5,763 nucleotides of DNA from an uncultured Rubellimicrobium sp. (GCA_902805995.1 CADCUU010000163.1:1-5763), one strand, 5' to 3'; counted from the first letter of the stretch, positions 1 to 5,423 are shown. A program made the numbers and translations. The notes: generated by a model from the letters alone, not told the origin.

Positions 1-1732
1 TTATGTGGGCCTGGACGAGTTTCCGCCCCATCTGGCGCAGGCCGTCATGGCCATTGAGGACCGCCGCTTCCGCGAGCATTCGGGCGTGGATTTCCGGGGC
101 ATCGCGCGGGCCATGGTGCGCAACGTAAGCGCGGGCGGCGTGGTGGAGGGAGGCTCCACCCTCACCCAGCAGCTCGTGAAGATCCTGTACCTCGAACCCG
201 AACGGACAATCTCGCGCAAGATGCAGGAGGCGGTGCTCGCCACGACGCTGGAGCGGCAGCTGGGCAAGGACCGGATCCTGGAGCTGTATCTGAACTCGGT
301 CTACCTCGGCTCGGGCGCCTATGGGATGCCCGCGGCGGCCGAGACCTATTTCGGCAAGGACGTGAGCGAGCTGACCCTGCCAGAGGCCGCGATGCTGGCG
401 GCGTCTATCCAGCTTCCGTCGCAGGTGAACCCGATCTCCGACCTGGGAGCGACCCAGAACCGGGGGGCGCTGGTGCTGAGCCTCATGGCCGACCAGGGCC
501 GGATCGAGGAGGCCGCGCGTGACCAGGCGCTGGGGCAGCTTGCGGTTCTAGCGCCCGAGCCGCCGCCGACCCGCGCGGGGAGCTACTTCGCCGACTGGGT
601 GCTGGAGGAGGTCGAGGGGCTGGACGGCGCGAGTTCGGAGGCGATCACGGCGCGGGCGTCGCTCGACCCCCGGTTGCAGGCGCGGGTGGAGCAGATCGTG
701 CAGCAGGCCATGGCCGCGCGGGGCCCGGAGGCAGGGGCGAGCCAGGCGGCCGTGGTGGTCATGGGCTCCAACGGGCGGGTGCGGGCGATGGTCGGCGGGC
801 TGTCCTACGCCGACAGCCAGTTCAACCGCGCGACCGAAGCCATGCGCCAGCCTGGATCGACCTTCAAGTTCTTCGTCTACTTGACCGCGCTGGTGCGGGG
901 CGCCACGCCCGAGAGCACCGTCTCGGACGCGCCCCTGGAGATCGGGGACTGGGCGCCTCGGAACTTCGACGAGCAGAGCCATGGGACCGTCACGCTGCGG
1001 CAGGCCTTCGCGGAGTCCTACAACCTCGCGACCGTGCGGCTCGCGCAGGAGCTGGGGGTCGACGACATCATCGATGTCGCGCGACGGTTCGGCATCGAGG
1101 CCGAGCTGAAGCGTACGCCATCGCTGGCCCTAGGCACGTCGGAGGTGACGCTTCTCGACATGACGGAGGCCTATGCGGCGCTTCTTAATGGTCGCGCCCC
1201 GGTCAAGGCCACGGGGATCGAGGCGCTGCGGTTCGGAGAGGACGGCGCCGCCATGAGCGTGACCGCCGGGGCCGAGAGCGATCAGACGCGCCTCGCCCGG
1301 ACGCGGGAGCCGATGATCGACCTGCTGCGGTCAGTGGTCGAGCAGGGCACTGGGCGCGCCGCGGCGATCCCCGGCGTGGACATTGTGGGCAAGACCGGGA
1401 CGAGCCAGGACAGCCGGGACGCGTGGTTCATCGGCATGGCCATGGGTCGCGGGGTCGTCATCGGTGTTTGGGTCGGGAACGACGACAACTCGCCCATGAA
1501 CCGCGTCACGGGCGGGGGGCTACCGGCCGAGATCTTTCGCGACGTCATGGCCACGGCGCTGAACCAAGGGCAGGCCGTGGCGGAGCAGGCCCAGCCGGTG
1601 GCGCAGGCGCAGGTCCAGCCGCAGGTGGCGCAGTGCAACATCCGCCGCTGCGCCATGGCCTATCGCTCCTTCCGAGCCGAGGACTGCACCTTCCAGCCCT
1701 ATGAAGGACCGCGTGAGATCTGCACCCGTTGA
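1..1732 (+). CDS. Class A (bifunctional) penicillin-binding protein, PBP1A family, 5' end outside window
   Basis: This enzyme polymerises lipid II into glycan strands and cross-links the stem peptides at the periplasmic face of the inner membrane. The reading frame is already open at base 2, and the GTG at 5 lies inside the conserved glycosyltransferase start, so the cytoplasmic tail and membrane anchor are missing from the window. Counting from that GTG, the GT51 domain shows EDRRF (catalytic E18), GGSTLTQQ at 49-56 and ELYLN with E93. The transpeptidase shows S285-T-F-K288 (nucleophile), S338-Y-N340 and K463-T-G-T. Only about 60 residues link the two domains, so a large inserted OB-type domain is unlikely. 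After an Ala/Gln/Val-rich linker (about 524-543) the protein ends in a 32-residue tail with four cysteines (C544, C549, C561, C573) that resembles the BA14K motif. All catalytic motifs are intact. The family is certain; the exact subtype is not. Confidence 0.95.
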   Translation, partial: YVGLDEFPPHLAQAVMAIEDRRFREHSGVDFRGIARAMVRNVSAGGVVEGGSTLTQQLVKILYLEPERTISRKMQEAVLATTLERQLGKDRILELYLNSVYLGSGAYGMPAAAETYFGKDVSELTLPEAAMLAASIQLPSQVNPISDLGATQNRGALVLSLMADQGRIEEAARDQALGQLAVLAPEPPPTRAGSYFADWVLEEVEGLDGASSEAITARASLDPRLQARVEQIVQQAMAARGPEAGASQAAVVVMGSNGRVRAMVGGLSYADSQFNRATEAMRQPGSTFKFFVYLTALVRGATPESTVSDAPLEIGDWAPRNFDEQSHGTVTLRQAFAESYNLATVRLAQELGVDDIIDVARRFGIEAELKRTPSLALGTSEVTLLDMTEAYAALLNGRAPVKATGIEALRFGEDGAAMSVTAGAESDQTRLARTREPMIDLLRSVVEQGTGRAAAIPGVDIVGKTGTSQDSRDAWFIGMAMGRGVVIGVWVGNDDNSPMNRVTGGGLPAEIFRDVMATALNQGQAVAEQAQPVAQAQVQPQVAQCNIRRCAMAYRSFRAEDCTFQPYEGPREICTR

Positions 1733-1757
1733 GCGGCCCTGCGTGACCACCTATATG
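1729..1757 (+). promoter_or_regulatory. Candidate sigma-70-type promoter for erpA-xth
   Basis: TTGAGC (1729-1734) and TATATG (1752-1757) are separated by exactly 17 bp. Each matches four of six positions of the TTGACA/TATAAT consensus. The -35 box overlaps the PBP stop codon, and a start of transcription would fall near 1764, about 25 bases before the erpA start. No terminator-like hairpin with a T-run lies between the PBP and erpA, so read-through is also possible. This is a consensus match only. Confidence 0.4.
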
Positions 1758-1789
1758 CTGACTGAACCCCGCCCGGAGGCCCGCGTCCC

Positions 1790-2128
1790 ATGTCCTTCCA
1801 GATGCCTGTGATCCCGCCGACCGTCACCCCTCGTGCCTTTCTGCGGCTGCAGGAAATCGGCGCGGGCGCGCAAGGCAAGGCTCTTCGCGTTGCCGTGGCG
1901 GGGGGCGGGTGCTCGGGCTTTCAGTATGAGATCGCGCTGGATGAGCCCAAGGCCGACGACATCGTGCTGAGCGGCGAGGGCGAGACGGTGGTGGTGGACC
2001 CGGTGTCCCTGCCCTTCCTCGCGCAGGCGAAGATCGACTTCTCGGAGGAGCTGATCGGCGCGCGGTTCGTGATCGACAATCCGAACGCGTCCGCCTCCTG
2101 CGGGTGCGGGACCTCCTTCTCCATCTGA
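1790..2128 (+). CDS. erpA: A-type iron-sulfur carrier protein, ErpA/IscA (HesB) family
   Basis: A-type carriers receive Fe-S clusters from the Suf or Isc scaffold and pass them to cytoplasmic apo-enzymes. The 112-residue protein has the family length and its three invariant cluster-binding cysteines: C41 in the GGGCSGF loop, and C104 and C106 in the C-terminal CGCGTSFSI. That ending is closer to ErpA than to IscA or SufA, so erpA is the preferred name, but paralogues in this family are easily confused. The ATG at 1790 is chosen because GGAGG at 1775-1779 sits 10 bases upstream; the in-frame ATG at 1802 would be 22 bases away. The stop is 24 bp before xth on the same strand, which suggests co-transcription. 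No suf or isc genes are visible here, so this is a stand-alone carrier. Confidence 0.92.
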   Translation: MSFQMPVIPPTVTPRAFLRLQEIGAGAQGKALRVAVAGGGCSGFQYEIALDEPKADDIVLSGEGETVVVDPVSLPFLAQAKIDFSEELIGARFVIDNPNASASCGCGTSFSI

Positions 2129-2152
2129 TCGCGGCAGGCTAGGGTCGCGGGC

Positions 2153-2935
2153 ATGAAGATCGCGACCTACAACATCAACGGCATCCGCGCGCGGCTCGAG
2201 ACCGTCACCGCCTGGCTGTCCGAGCAGTCCCCCGACGTGGCTCTCCTCCAGGAGATCAAGATCGTCGACGAGGCGTTCCCGCGCGAGGAGATCGAGCGGC
2301 TGGGCTACCGCGTCGCCACCCATGGGCAGAAGGGATTCAACGGCGTCGCCATCCTGTCCAGGCTGCCGCTGGAGGACGTGATCCGCGGCCTGCCAGGGGA
2401 CGAGAGCGATGAGCAGTCCCGCTGGATCGAGGGCACGGCCATCGGGGACCGCCGGGCGGTTCGGGTGTGCTGCCTCTATCTGCCGAACGGCAACCCCGTC
2501 CCGGGGGACAAGTACGCCTACAAGCTGGCCTGGATGCGTCGGATGCGGGAACGGGTCCGGCAGCTTTTGCGGTCGGAGGAGCCCATCGTCCTTGCGGGCG
2601 ACTACAACGTCATCCCCGAACCCCGCGACGTGCGCCGCCCCGACGACTGGCGCGAGGATGCGCTGTTCCGGCCCGAATCGCGCGCGGCGTTCCGGCGGCT
2701 GGAGGCCTTGGGGCTATACGACGCGATCCGGCTGCGGACGCAGGCGCCGAACCTCTACTCCTTCTGGGACTTTCAGCGCGGGAGTTGGGAGCGGGACAAC
2801 GGTATCCGCATTGATCATCACCTGCTGACGGCCCAGGCGGCCGACCTCCTCCGGGATGCCTGGATCGAGCGGGAGGCGCGCGGCGGGGCGAAGCCGTCGG
2901 ACCACGTGCCGGTCTGGATCGACCTCGACGCCTGA
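2153..2935 (+). CDS. xth: Exodeoxyribonuclease III (AP endonuclease, EEP superfamily)
   Basis: This Mg2+-dependent nuclease cuts 5' of abasic sites and removes 3' blocking groups in base excision repair, and it degrades duplex DNA 3' to 5'. The 260-residue protein shows the whole catalytic set at nearly the E. coli ExoIII numbering: N7 (TYNING), E34 (LLQEIK, metal ligand), Y109 (LYLPNGN), D150 and N152 (GDYNVIP), W212, D221 (IRIDHHLL) and the catalytic pair D250-H251 (SDHVPV). The ATG at 2153 has AGGG at 2141-2144, 8 bases upstream, and the protein begins directly with the first beta strand, as in the family. It follows erpA by 24 bp and is probably in the same operon. It has no unusual insertion or truncation. 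The symbol xthA is equally acceptable. Confidence 0.95.
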   Translation: MKIATYNINGIRARLETVTAWLSEQSPDVALLQEIKIVDEAFPREEIERLGYRVATHGQKGFNGVAILSRLPLEDVIRGLPGDESDEQSRWIEGTAIGDRRAVRVCCLYLPNGNPVPGDKYAYKLAWMRRMRERVRQLLRSEEPIVLAGDYNVIPEPRDVRRPDDWREDALFRPESRAAFRRLEALGLYDAIRLRTQAPNLYSFWDFQRGSWERDNGIRIDHHLLTAQAADLLRDAWIEREARGGAKPSDHVPVWIDLDA

Positions 2936-3065
2936 TCGGGTTCCCGGCGACACGCAGATTGTTTTTCACCTGTCAAGCGTCCTGATGCCTTCCGGGGCGG
3001 AACTATGAACTTGGCGTTGCCGTTGAGTTGGCAACCCGGTCACGTTCTTGTCAGGAGTCGTTTCG
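2936..3065. other. 130-bp intergenic region between xth and the RcnB-like gene
   Basis: This stretch is less GC-rich than its neighbours around 2955-2975. It holds one small inverted repeat (3016-3035) and the ribosome binding site AGGAG at 3053-3057. I find no convincing sigma-70 promoter; TATGAA at 3004-3009 resembles a -10 box but has no partner 16-18 bp upstream. There is no canonical terminator after xth. Confidence 0.5.
3016..3035. repeat. Inverted repeat upstream of the RcnB-like gene
   Basis: GTTGCC (3016-3021) and GGCAAC (3030-3035) form a perfect 6-bp dyad around an 8-base centre, ending 30 bases before the ATG at 3066. It could be an operator half-site pair or an mRNA leader hairpin. 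A dyad this short may also be chance. Confidence 0.35.
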
Positions 3066-3455
3066 ATGACCCTTCGCTCTTCGGTCGCGGCGCTTGCACT
3101 TGCGGCGATGCCCGCCCTTTTCGCCGAATCGGCTGCTGCGGCCTGCAGCACGGCGCGGACTGGCGCCACCTGCATACGGGTCATCGACTCCGTCCCCTCT
3201 GCCGTGCCCAGCCGCCCGAGCCACGTCGTGGAAGCCGCGATGAGCAGCGCGTCGGCCGCCTCGGCCGCCGTCGGGGTTGGCGAAGTGCTGCCGCGCGGTG
3301 AGTATTCGCTCATCCTCAATGCCGACTATTACGGCCTGCCGCCGGTGTCGGACGGGTGGGTCTATATGCGCGTCGGCCAGGACGCCTATCGCGTGGATTG
3401 GCAGACCCATGAGGTGCTGGAGCGCGTGACCGAGAACGTGGCGGCGAACTTCTAG
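3066..3455 (+). CDS. Small secreted protein with RcnB-like C-terminal domain
   Basis: This is a 129-residue exported protein of unknown function. Residues 1-25 form a signal peptide: basic MTLR, a hydrophobic Ala/Leu core, then a Ser/Ala-rich stretch with AAA before C27. C27 is not preceded by a proper lipobox, so a soluble periplasmic protein is more likely than a lipoprotein. The mature part has two cysteines, C27 and C36, close enough for a disulfide. Its C-terminal half (about 75-121) has the pattern Y-Y-G-L-P-P, then G-W-V-Y-M-R-V-G, then Y-R-V-D and V-L-E-R-V, which resembles the RcnB family (periplasmic nickel/cobalt homeostasis). No metal transporter lies nearby, so a metal role is not supported by context. 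ATG 3066 is chosen over the in-frame TTG at 3048 because AGGAG (3053-3057) is 8 bases upstream and the signal peptide then starts correctly. Its stop overlaps the convergent monooxygenase stop. Confidence 0.82.
   Translation: MTLRSSVAALALAAMPALFAESAAAACSTARTGATCIRVIDSVPSAVPSRPSHVVEAAMSSASAASAAVGVGEVLPRGEYSLILNADYYGLPPVSDGWVYMRVGQDAYRVDWQTHEVLERVTENVAANF
3452..3455. other. Shared CTAG: overlapping convergent stop codons
   Basis: The plus-strand RcnB-like gene ends with TAG at 3453-3455. The minus-strand monooxygenase ends with TAG read from 3454 to 3452. The palindromic tetranucleotide CTAG therefore carries both stops, and no intergenic space is left for a conventional bidirectional terminator. 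Confidence 0.95.
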
Positions 3456-4582
3456 TCGTCGGCCGTCACGTCGAAGCCATAGAGCCAGTCGAACCGCCCG
3501 AGGAACGTCTGAGGCGCGAGTCGTCCCAGCGCCCGGAGTCCCGCATGGGCCACGCGCCGGCGCGCGCCCCTCAGATGGTAGTTGCGCGCGTTCGCGTTGG
3601 CTGCCTCTACGACATCCACGACACGCGGGCGGCGCTGGAGCTGGTAGCGCATCAGGCCCTCTGGCACGCCGAGCCTTGTGACCTCGCGCGCGAGGACCCA
3701 GGCGTCCTCCAGCGCGAGATTCGCGCCCTGGGCGAGGAAGGGCAGCGTCGGATGCGCGGCGTCGCCCAGGAGGACGAAGCGCCCCCTGCTCCAGAGTTCG
3801 GGGATCGGGTGACGGAAAAGGCCCCAGCGTCCGACCTCCTCCACCTGCGCCAGGATCGCGGTGAGGTCGGGGGCGGCGTCGGCGAAGGCGCGGCGGAGGT
3901 GGGCGGGATCGTCGCGATGGGACCATCCCTCAGCTGACCACTCGGCCTCCTCCCTCACCGCGACGATGTTGAGAAGGCCGCCGCGGAGTGGATAGGTCAC
4001 GACGTGGCGGCCGGGCGCCATCCAGATGCGCGCGACAGGCTCCTGCCTCGCACCGATCAGGGCGCGCCAGGCGACCTGCCCGGTGAAGAACGCATCCTCC
4101 GGGCCCACGACGTGGCGGCGCACGACCGAGCGAAGCCCGTCCGCCCCGACGATCAGCTCGGCCGTCAGCGACTCGCCGGAGGCGAGGGTGACCCCGTCGT
4201 CGGAAAGGGAGGCGACCTCGGCACCGGTTCGCACCTCGACGCCCGCCGCGAGGGCGGCTCCGTGGAGGAGGCCCTGCAGGTCGGCCCTCCGGAAGAAGAG
4301 GTAGTCGCCCTTGACCTTGGACAGGTCGAACCGGGCGATCCTGCGCCCGCTCAGGCCATCGCGGGGTTCGATGCCGCGCGACCGGAGGCCCAGACGCTCC
4401 ACCGCATCCCAGACGCCAATGGCTCGCAACACGCGGGAGCCGTTCGGGGTGACCTGAAGCCCGGCGCCGACCTCGGTGATCTCGGGCGAGCGTTCCAGCA
4501 CACGGACCTGCGCGCCCCGTGCGGCAAAGGCCAGGGCGGCCGCGAATCCCCCAATTCCGCCGCCGACAATGAGGACATCCAT
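3452..4582 (-). CDS. FAD-dependent class A monooxygenase, salicylate hydroxylase-like
   Basis: Members of this flavoprotein family use NAD(P)H and O2 to hydroxylate aromatic or related substrates in the cytoplasm. The 376-residue protein shows the Rossmann motif G7-x-G9-x-x-G12, with E30 at the end of the second strand to bind the ribose. It also has R99 in the FFRRADL stretch, the DG motif G146-A-D-G149, and the GD motif G273-D-A-A-H-P278 followed by LAQGANLALEDA (283-294). The last block is typical of salicylate and 3-hydroxybenzoate hydroxylases, but UbiH/Coq6-type and other class A enzymes share the fold. The substrate cannot be inferred, because no aromatic-degradation genes are nearby. 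The ATG at 4582 is the only plausible start before the nucleotide-binding loop; its ribosome site is weak (AGGA only 2 bases away), which fits translational coupling to dksA, whose stop is 16 bp upstream. Confidence 0.93.
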   Translation of the reverse strand: MDVLIVGGGIGGFAAALAFAARGAQVRVLERSPEITEVGAGLQVTPNGSRVLRAIGVWDAVERLGLRSRGIEPRDGLSGRRIARFDLSKVKGDYLFFRRADLQGLLHGAALAAGVEVRTGAEVASLSDDGVTLASGESLTAELIVGADGLRSVVRRHVVGPEDAFFTGQVAWRALIGARQEPVARIWMAPGRHVVTYPLRGGLLNIVAVREEAEWSAEGWSHRDDPAHLRRAFADAAPDLTAILAQVEEVGRWGLFRHPIPELWSRGRFVLLGDAAHPTLPFLAQGANLALEDAWVLAREVTRLGVPEGLMRYQLQRRPRVVDVVEAANANARNYHLRGARRRVAHAGLRALGRLAPQTFLGRFDWLYGFDVTADD

Positions 4583-4598
4583 GGTCCTGGCCCGGCGG

Positions 4599-5021
4599 TC
4601 AGTCGTCGCGATGAACCTTTTCGCGGCGTTCGTGACGCTCCTGGGCCTCCAGCGTCATGGTGGCGATGGGGCGGGCGTCGAGGCGCTTGAGCGAGATGGG
4701 CTCGCCCGTGATCTCGCAATAGCCGTATTCCGACTCCTCGATCCGGCGCAGCGCGGCGTCGATCTTTGCCACGAGCTTGCGCTGACGGTCGCGGGTGCGG
4801 AGTTCGAGCGCGCGGTCGGTTTCCTCGGAGGCGCGGTCGGCGATGTCCGGGATGTTGCGGGTCCCGTCCTTCATCCCTTCGATCGTGTCGAGGGACTCCT
4901 TCAGGATCTCGTTCTTCCAGGCGATCAGCTTGCGTCGGAAGTATTCGATCTGCCGTTCGTTCATGAAGGGCTCGTCCTCGGCGGGACGGTAATCCTCCGG
5001 CAGGAAAATTTCGGCTTTCAT
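4599..5021 (-). CDS. dksA: RNA polymerase-binding transcription factor DksA
   Basis: DksA inserts its coiled coil into the RNA polymerase secondary channel and, with ppGpp, represses rRNA promoters and activates biosynthetic ones. The 140-residue form (E. coli 151) has the coiled-coil tip P-D59-I-A-D62-R-A64, matching E. coli D71, D74 and A76, followed by a conserved ELRTRDRQRKL helix. The zinc-finger region is degenerate: C102 remains, but the other three positions are T105, T123 and A126, so it cannot hold zinc in the usual way. Cysteine-poor DksA proteins are known in alphaproteobacteria (Rhodobacter sphaeroides) and in Pseudomonas DksA2, so this is a recognised variant and not damage. The ATG at 5021 is preferred: it has GGGGAG 5 bases upstream and starts MKAEIFLPED as I expect for the family. 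An in-frame GTG at 5076-5078 would add 19 residues. It is followed after 16 bp by the monooxygenase. Confidence 0.95.
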   Translation of the reverse strand: MKAEIFLPEDYRPAEDEPFMNERQIEYFRRKLIAWKNEILKESLDTIEGMKDGTRNIPDIADRASEETDRALELRTRDRQRKLVAKIDAALRRIEESEYGYCEITGEPISLKRLDARPIATMTLEAQERHERREKVHRDD

Positions 5022-5026
5022 AACTG

Positions 5027-5032
5027 CTCCCC
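5027..5032 (-). promoter_or_regulatory. Ribosome binding site of dksA (ATG at 5021)
   Basis: On the minus strand GGGGAG lies 5 bases before the ATG at 5021. It supports the 140-residue DksA start over the longer in-frame alternative. Confidence 0.7.
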
Positions 5033-5036
5033 TGTA

Positions 5037-5074
5037 CGCCGAAGGCGGGAACCTGAAAGCTCCTGCCGTTCGGC
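5037..5074 (-). other. Two small hairpins in the dksA leader
   Basis: CGCC (5037-5040) pairs with GGCG (5044-5047) around a 3-base loop, and GCC (5065-5067) pairs with GGC (5072-5074) around a 4-base loop. Both lie between the upstream SD-like sequence and the dksA ribosome site. There is no T-run after either, so they are not terminators. Short GC stems are common in this base composition. Confidence 0.3.
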
Positions 5075-5083
5075 TCACCTCCT
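5075..5083 (-). promoter_or_regulatory. Full-length Shine-Dalgarno-like sequence upstream of dksA
   Basis: The minus strand reads AGGAGGTGA, a nine-base complement of the 16S rRNA 3' end, 53 bases before the dksA ATG. No ATG, GTG or TTG follows at normal spacing. It contains the in-frame GTG at 5078, which itself has AAGGA 6 bases upstream. It may serve an alternative start or act as a ribosome standby site. Confidence 0.35.
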
Positions 5084-5209
5084 GTCCTTGGGGCGCTCGT
5101 ACACCCGCGGCCCTGTCCTGTCACGCCCCGATTTCGTGAGAGCAGGCAGGGGTTTGAGAGACGAAGCGCAACGATCAGCCTTGTCGCGAGACGAAATCTT
5201 AAGGTTCTC

Positions 5210-5229
5210 GTGACTTGCCGAAACGTCAC
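5210..5229. repeat. Inverted repeat GTGAC-N10-GTCAC
   Basis: GTGAC (5210-5214) and GTCAC (5225-5229) form a perfect 5-bp dyad with a 10-base centre, the spacing expected for a dimeric helix-turn-helix regulator binding one face of the helix. It lies next to the less GC-rich patch of the intergenic region. The regulator is unknown and chance is possible. Confidence 0.35.
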
Positions 5230-5366
5230 TCATCCGGGGGTTGTAGGCATGTGGCAGGCGCGCCACCGCACCGGCAAGAGCGACCTTCCGGGCCCCAGTT
5301 TCGCCACTTTGCCATGGAGAAGGCTCCTCCGGGACAGCGGGGCACGAACAGCATGCCGCACGACAT
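5226..5366 (-). CDS. Candidate small ORF, 46 aa (or 29 aa from inner start), doubtful
   Basis: On the minus strand an ATG at 5364-5366 opens 46 codons ending in TGA at 5226-5228. A second in-frame ATG at 5313-5315 gives 29 codons and is preceded 8 bases away by GGAGGAG, a good ribosome site. The product is rich in Gly, Pro, Arg and Cys (cysteines at 3, 11, 31, 33 and 40, including a CRC pair). It has no signal peptide, membrane segment or family I recognise. It lies upstream of dksA on the same strand and could be a leader peptide. Open frames of this size are expected by chance in GC-rich DNA, so this is only a candidate. Confidence 0.15.
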   Translation of the reverse strand: MSCGMLFVPRCPGGAFSMAKWRNWGPEGRSCRCGGAPATCLQPPDE

Positions 5367-5374
5367 CGGATGGT

Positions 5375-5397
5375 CCCGCAGGTCGCCAGCCTGCGGG
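5375..5397. repeat. Perfect 8-bp inverted repeat (strong GC hairpin)
   Basis: CCCGCAGG (5375-5382) and CCTGCGGG (5390-5397) are perfect complements around a 7-base loop (TCGCCAG). The hairpin ends 26 bases before the DUF2927 start at 5424, so it would lie in or just before that mRNA leader. No T-run follows on either strand, which argues against an intrinsic terminator. It could be an operator, an mRNA stability hairpin or a brake on translation. Confidence 0.6.
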
Positions 5398-5423
5398 GAT
5401 GCAAGAGATCTGGGCCGGACCGG

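Larger units (their letters stand above)
5022..5423. other. 402-bp divergent intergenic region between dksA and the DUF2927 gene
   Basis: This region must hold the promoters of both divergent genes, but I find no -35/-10 pair good enough to name on either strand. It contains the dksA leader (5022-5083), a direct repeat GAGACGAA (5158-5165 and 5188-5195), the dyad GTGAC/GTCAC (5210-5229), the dyad GTGGC/GCCAC (5251-5266), a strong 8-bp-stem hairpin (5375-5397) and a weak minus-strand small ORF (5226-5366). A less GC-rich patch around 5190-5205 (AAATCTTAAGG) is the likeliest place for promoter melting. Confidence 0.55.

Noticed and set aside
1..1732. Reading the PBP as a complete gene starting at GTG 5
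   Set aside because: The frame is open upstream, the GTG codon lies in the conserved segment just before the catalytic EDRRF, and no membrane anchor precedes it, so the true start is outside the window.
2937..2965. CGGG-TT-CCCG followed by TTGTTTTT after xth as an intrinsic terminator
   Set aside because: The loop would be only 2 bases, the stem is 4 bp, and the T-rich run begins about 12 bases after the stem, not directly behind it.
2966..3005. Minus-strand peptide resembling APEGIRTLDR, a well-known translation artefact of tRNA 3' ends, suggesting a tRNA or tRNA remnant
   Set aside because: The plus strand has no GTTCRA T-loop and no acceptor, D-arm or anticodon pairing in the 70 bases around it; the resemblance is coincidental.
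3051..3926. Long minus-strand open frame of 291 codons over the RcnB-like gene and the monooxygenase 3' end
   Set aside because: It overlaps two genes with recognised families, its translation is Arg/Pro/Gly-rich and low in complexity, and no motif is visible; it is an antisense or out-of-frame shadow of GC-rich coding DNA.
4004..4690. Plus-strand open frame of 228 codons opposite the monooxygenase and dksA
   Set aside because: It lies antisense to the coding strand of two clear genes, has no recognisable domain, and has the composition of a shadow frame.
5048..5070. GGAAC ... CGTT as an alphaproteobacterial EcfG general-stress promoter
   Set aside because: The spacer is 14 bases where 16-17 is expected, and it points away from dksA towards a start nearly 400 bases off.
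5169..5203. TGATC (minus strand) and TAAG as an RpoE-type promoter of the Rhodobacter sphaeroides kind
   Set aside because: The elements are in the wrong order on the minus strand; no TAAG follows TGATC at 18-base spacing.
4351..5229. Minus-strand open frame of 292 codons spanning dksA in another frame
   Set aside because: The dksA frame carries the conserved coiled-coil tip motif; this frame gives only Arg/Pro-rich sequence and crosses the dksA-monooxygenase junction.
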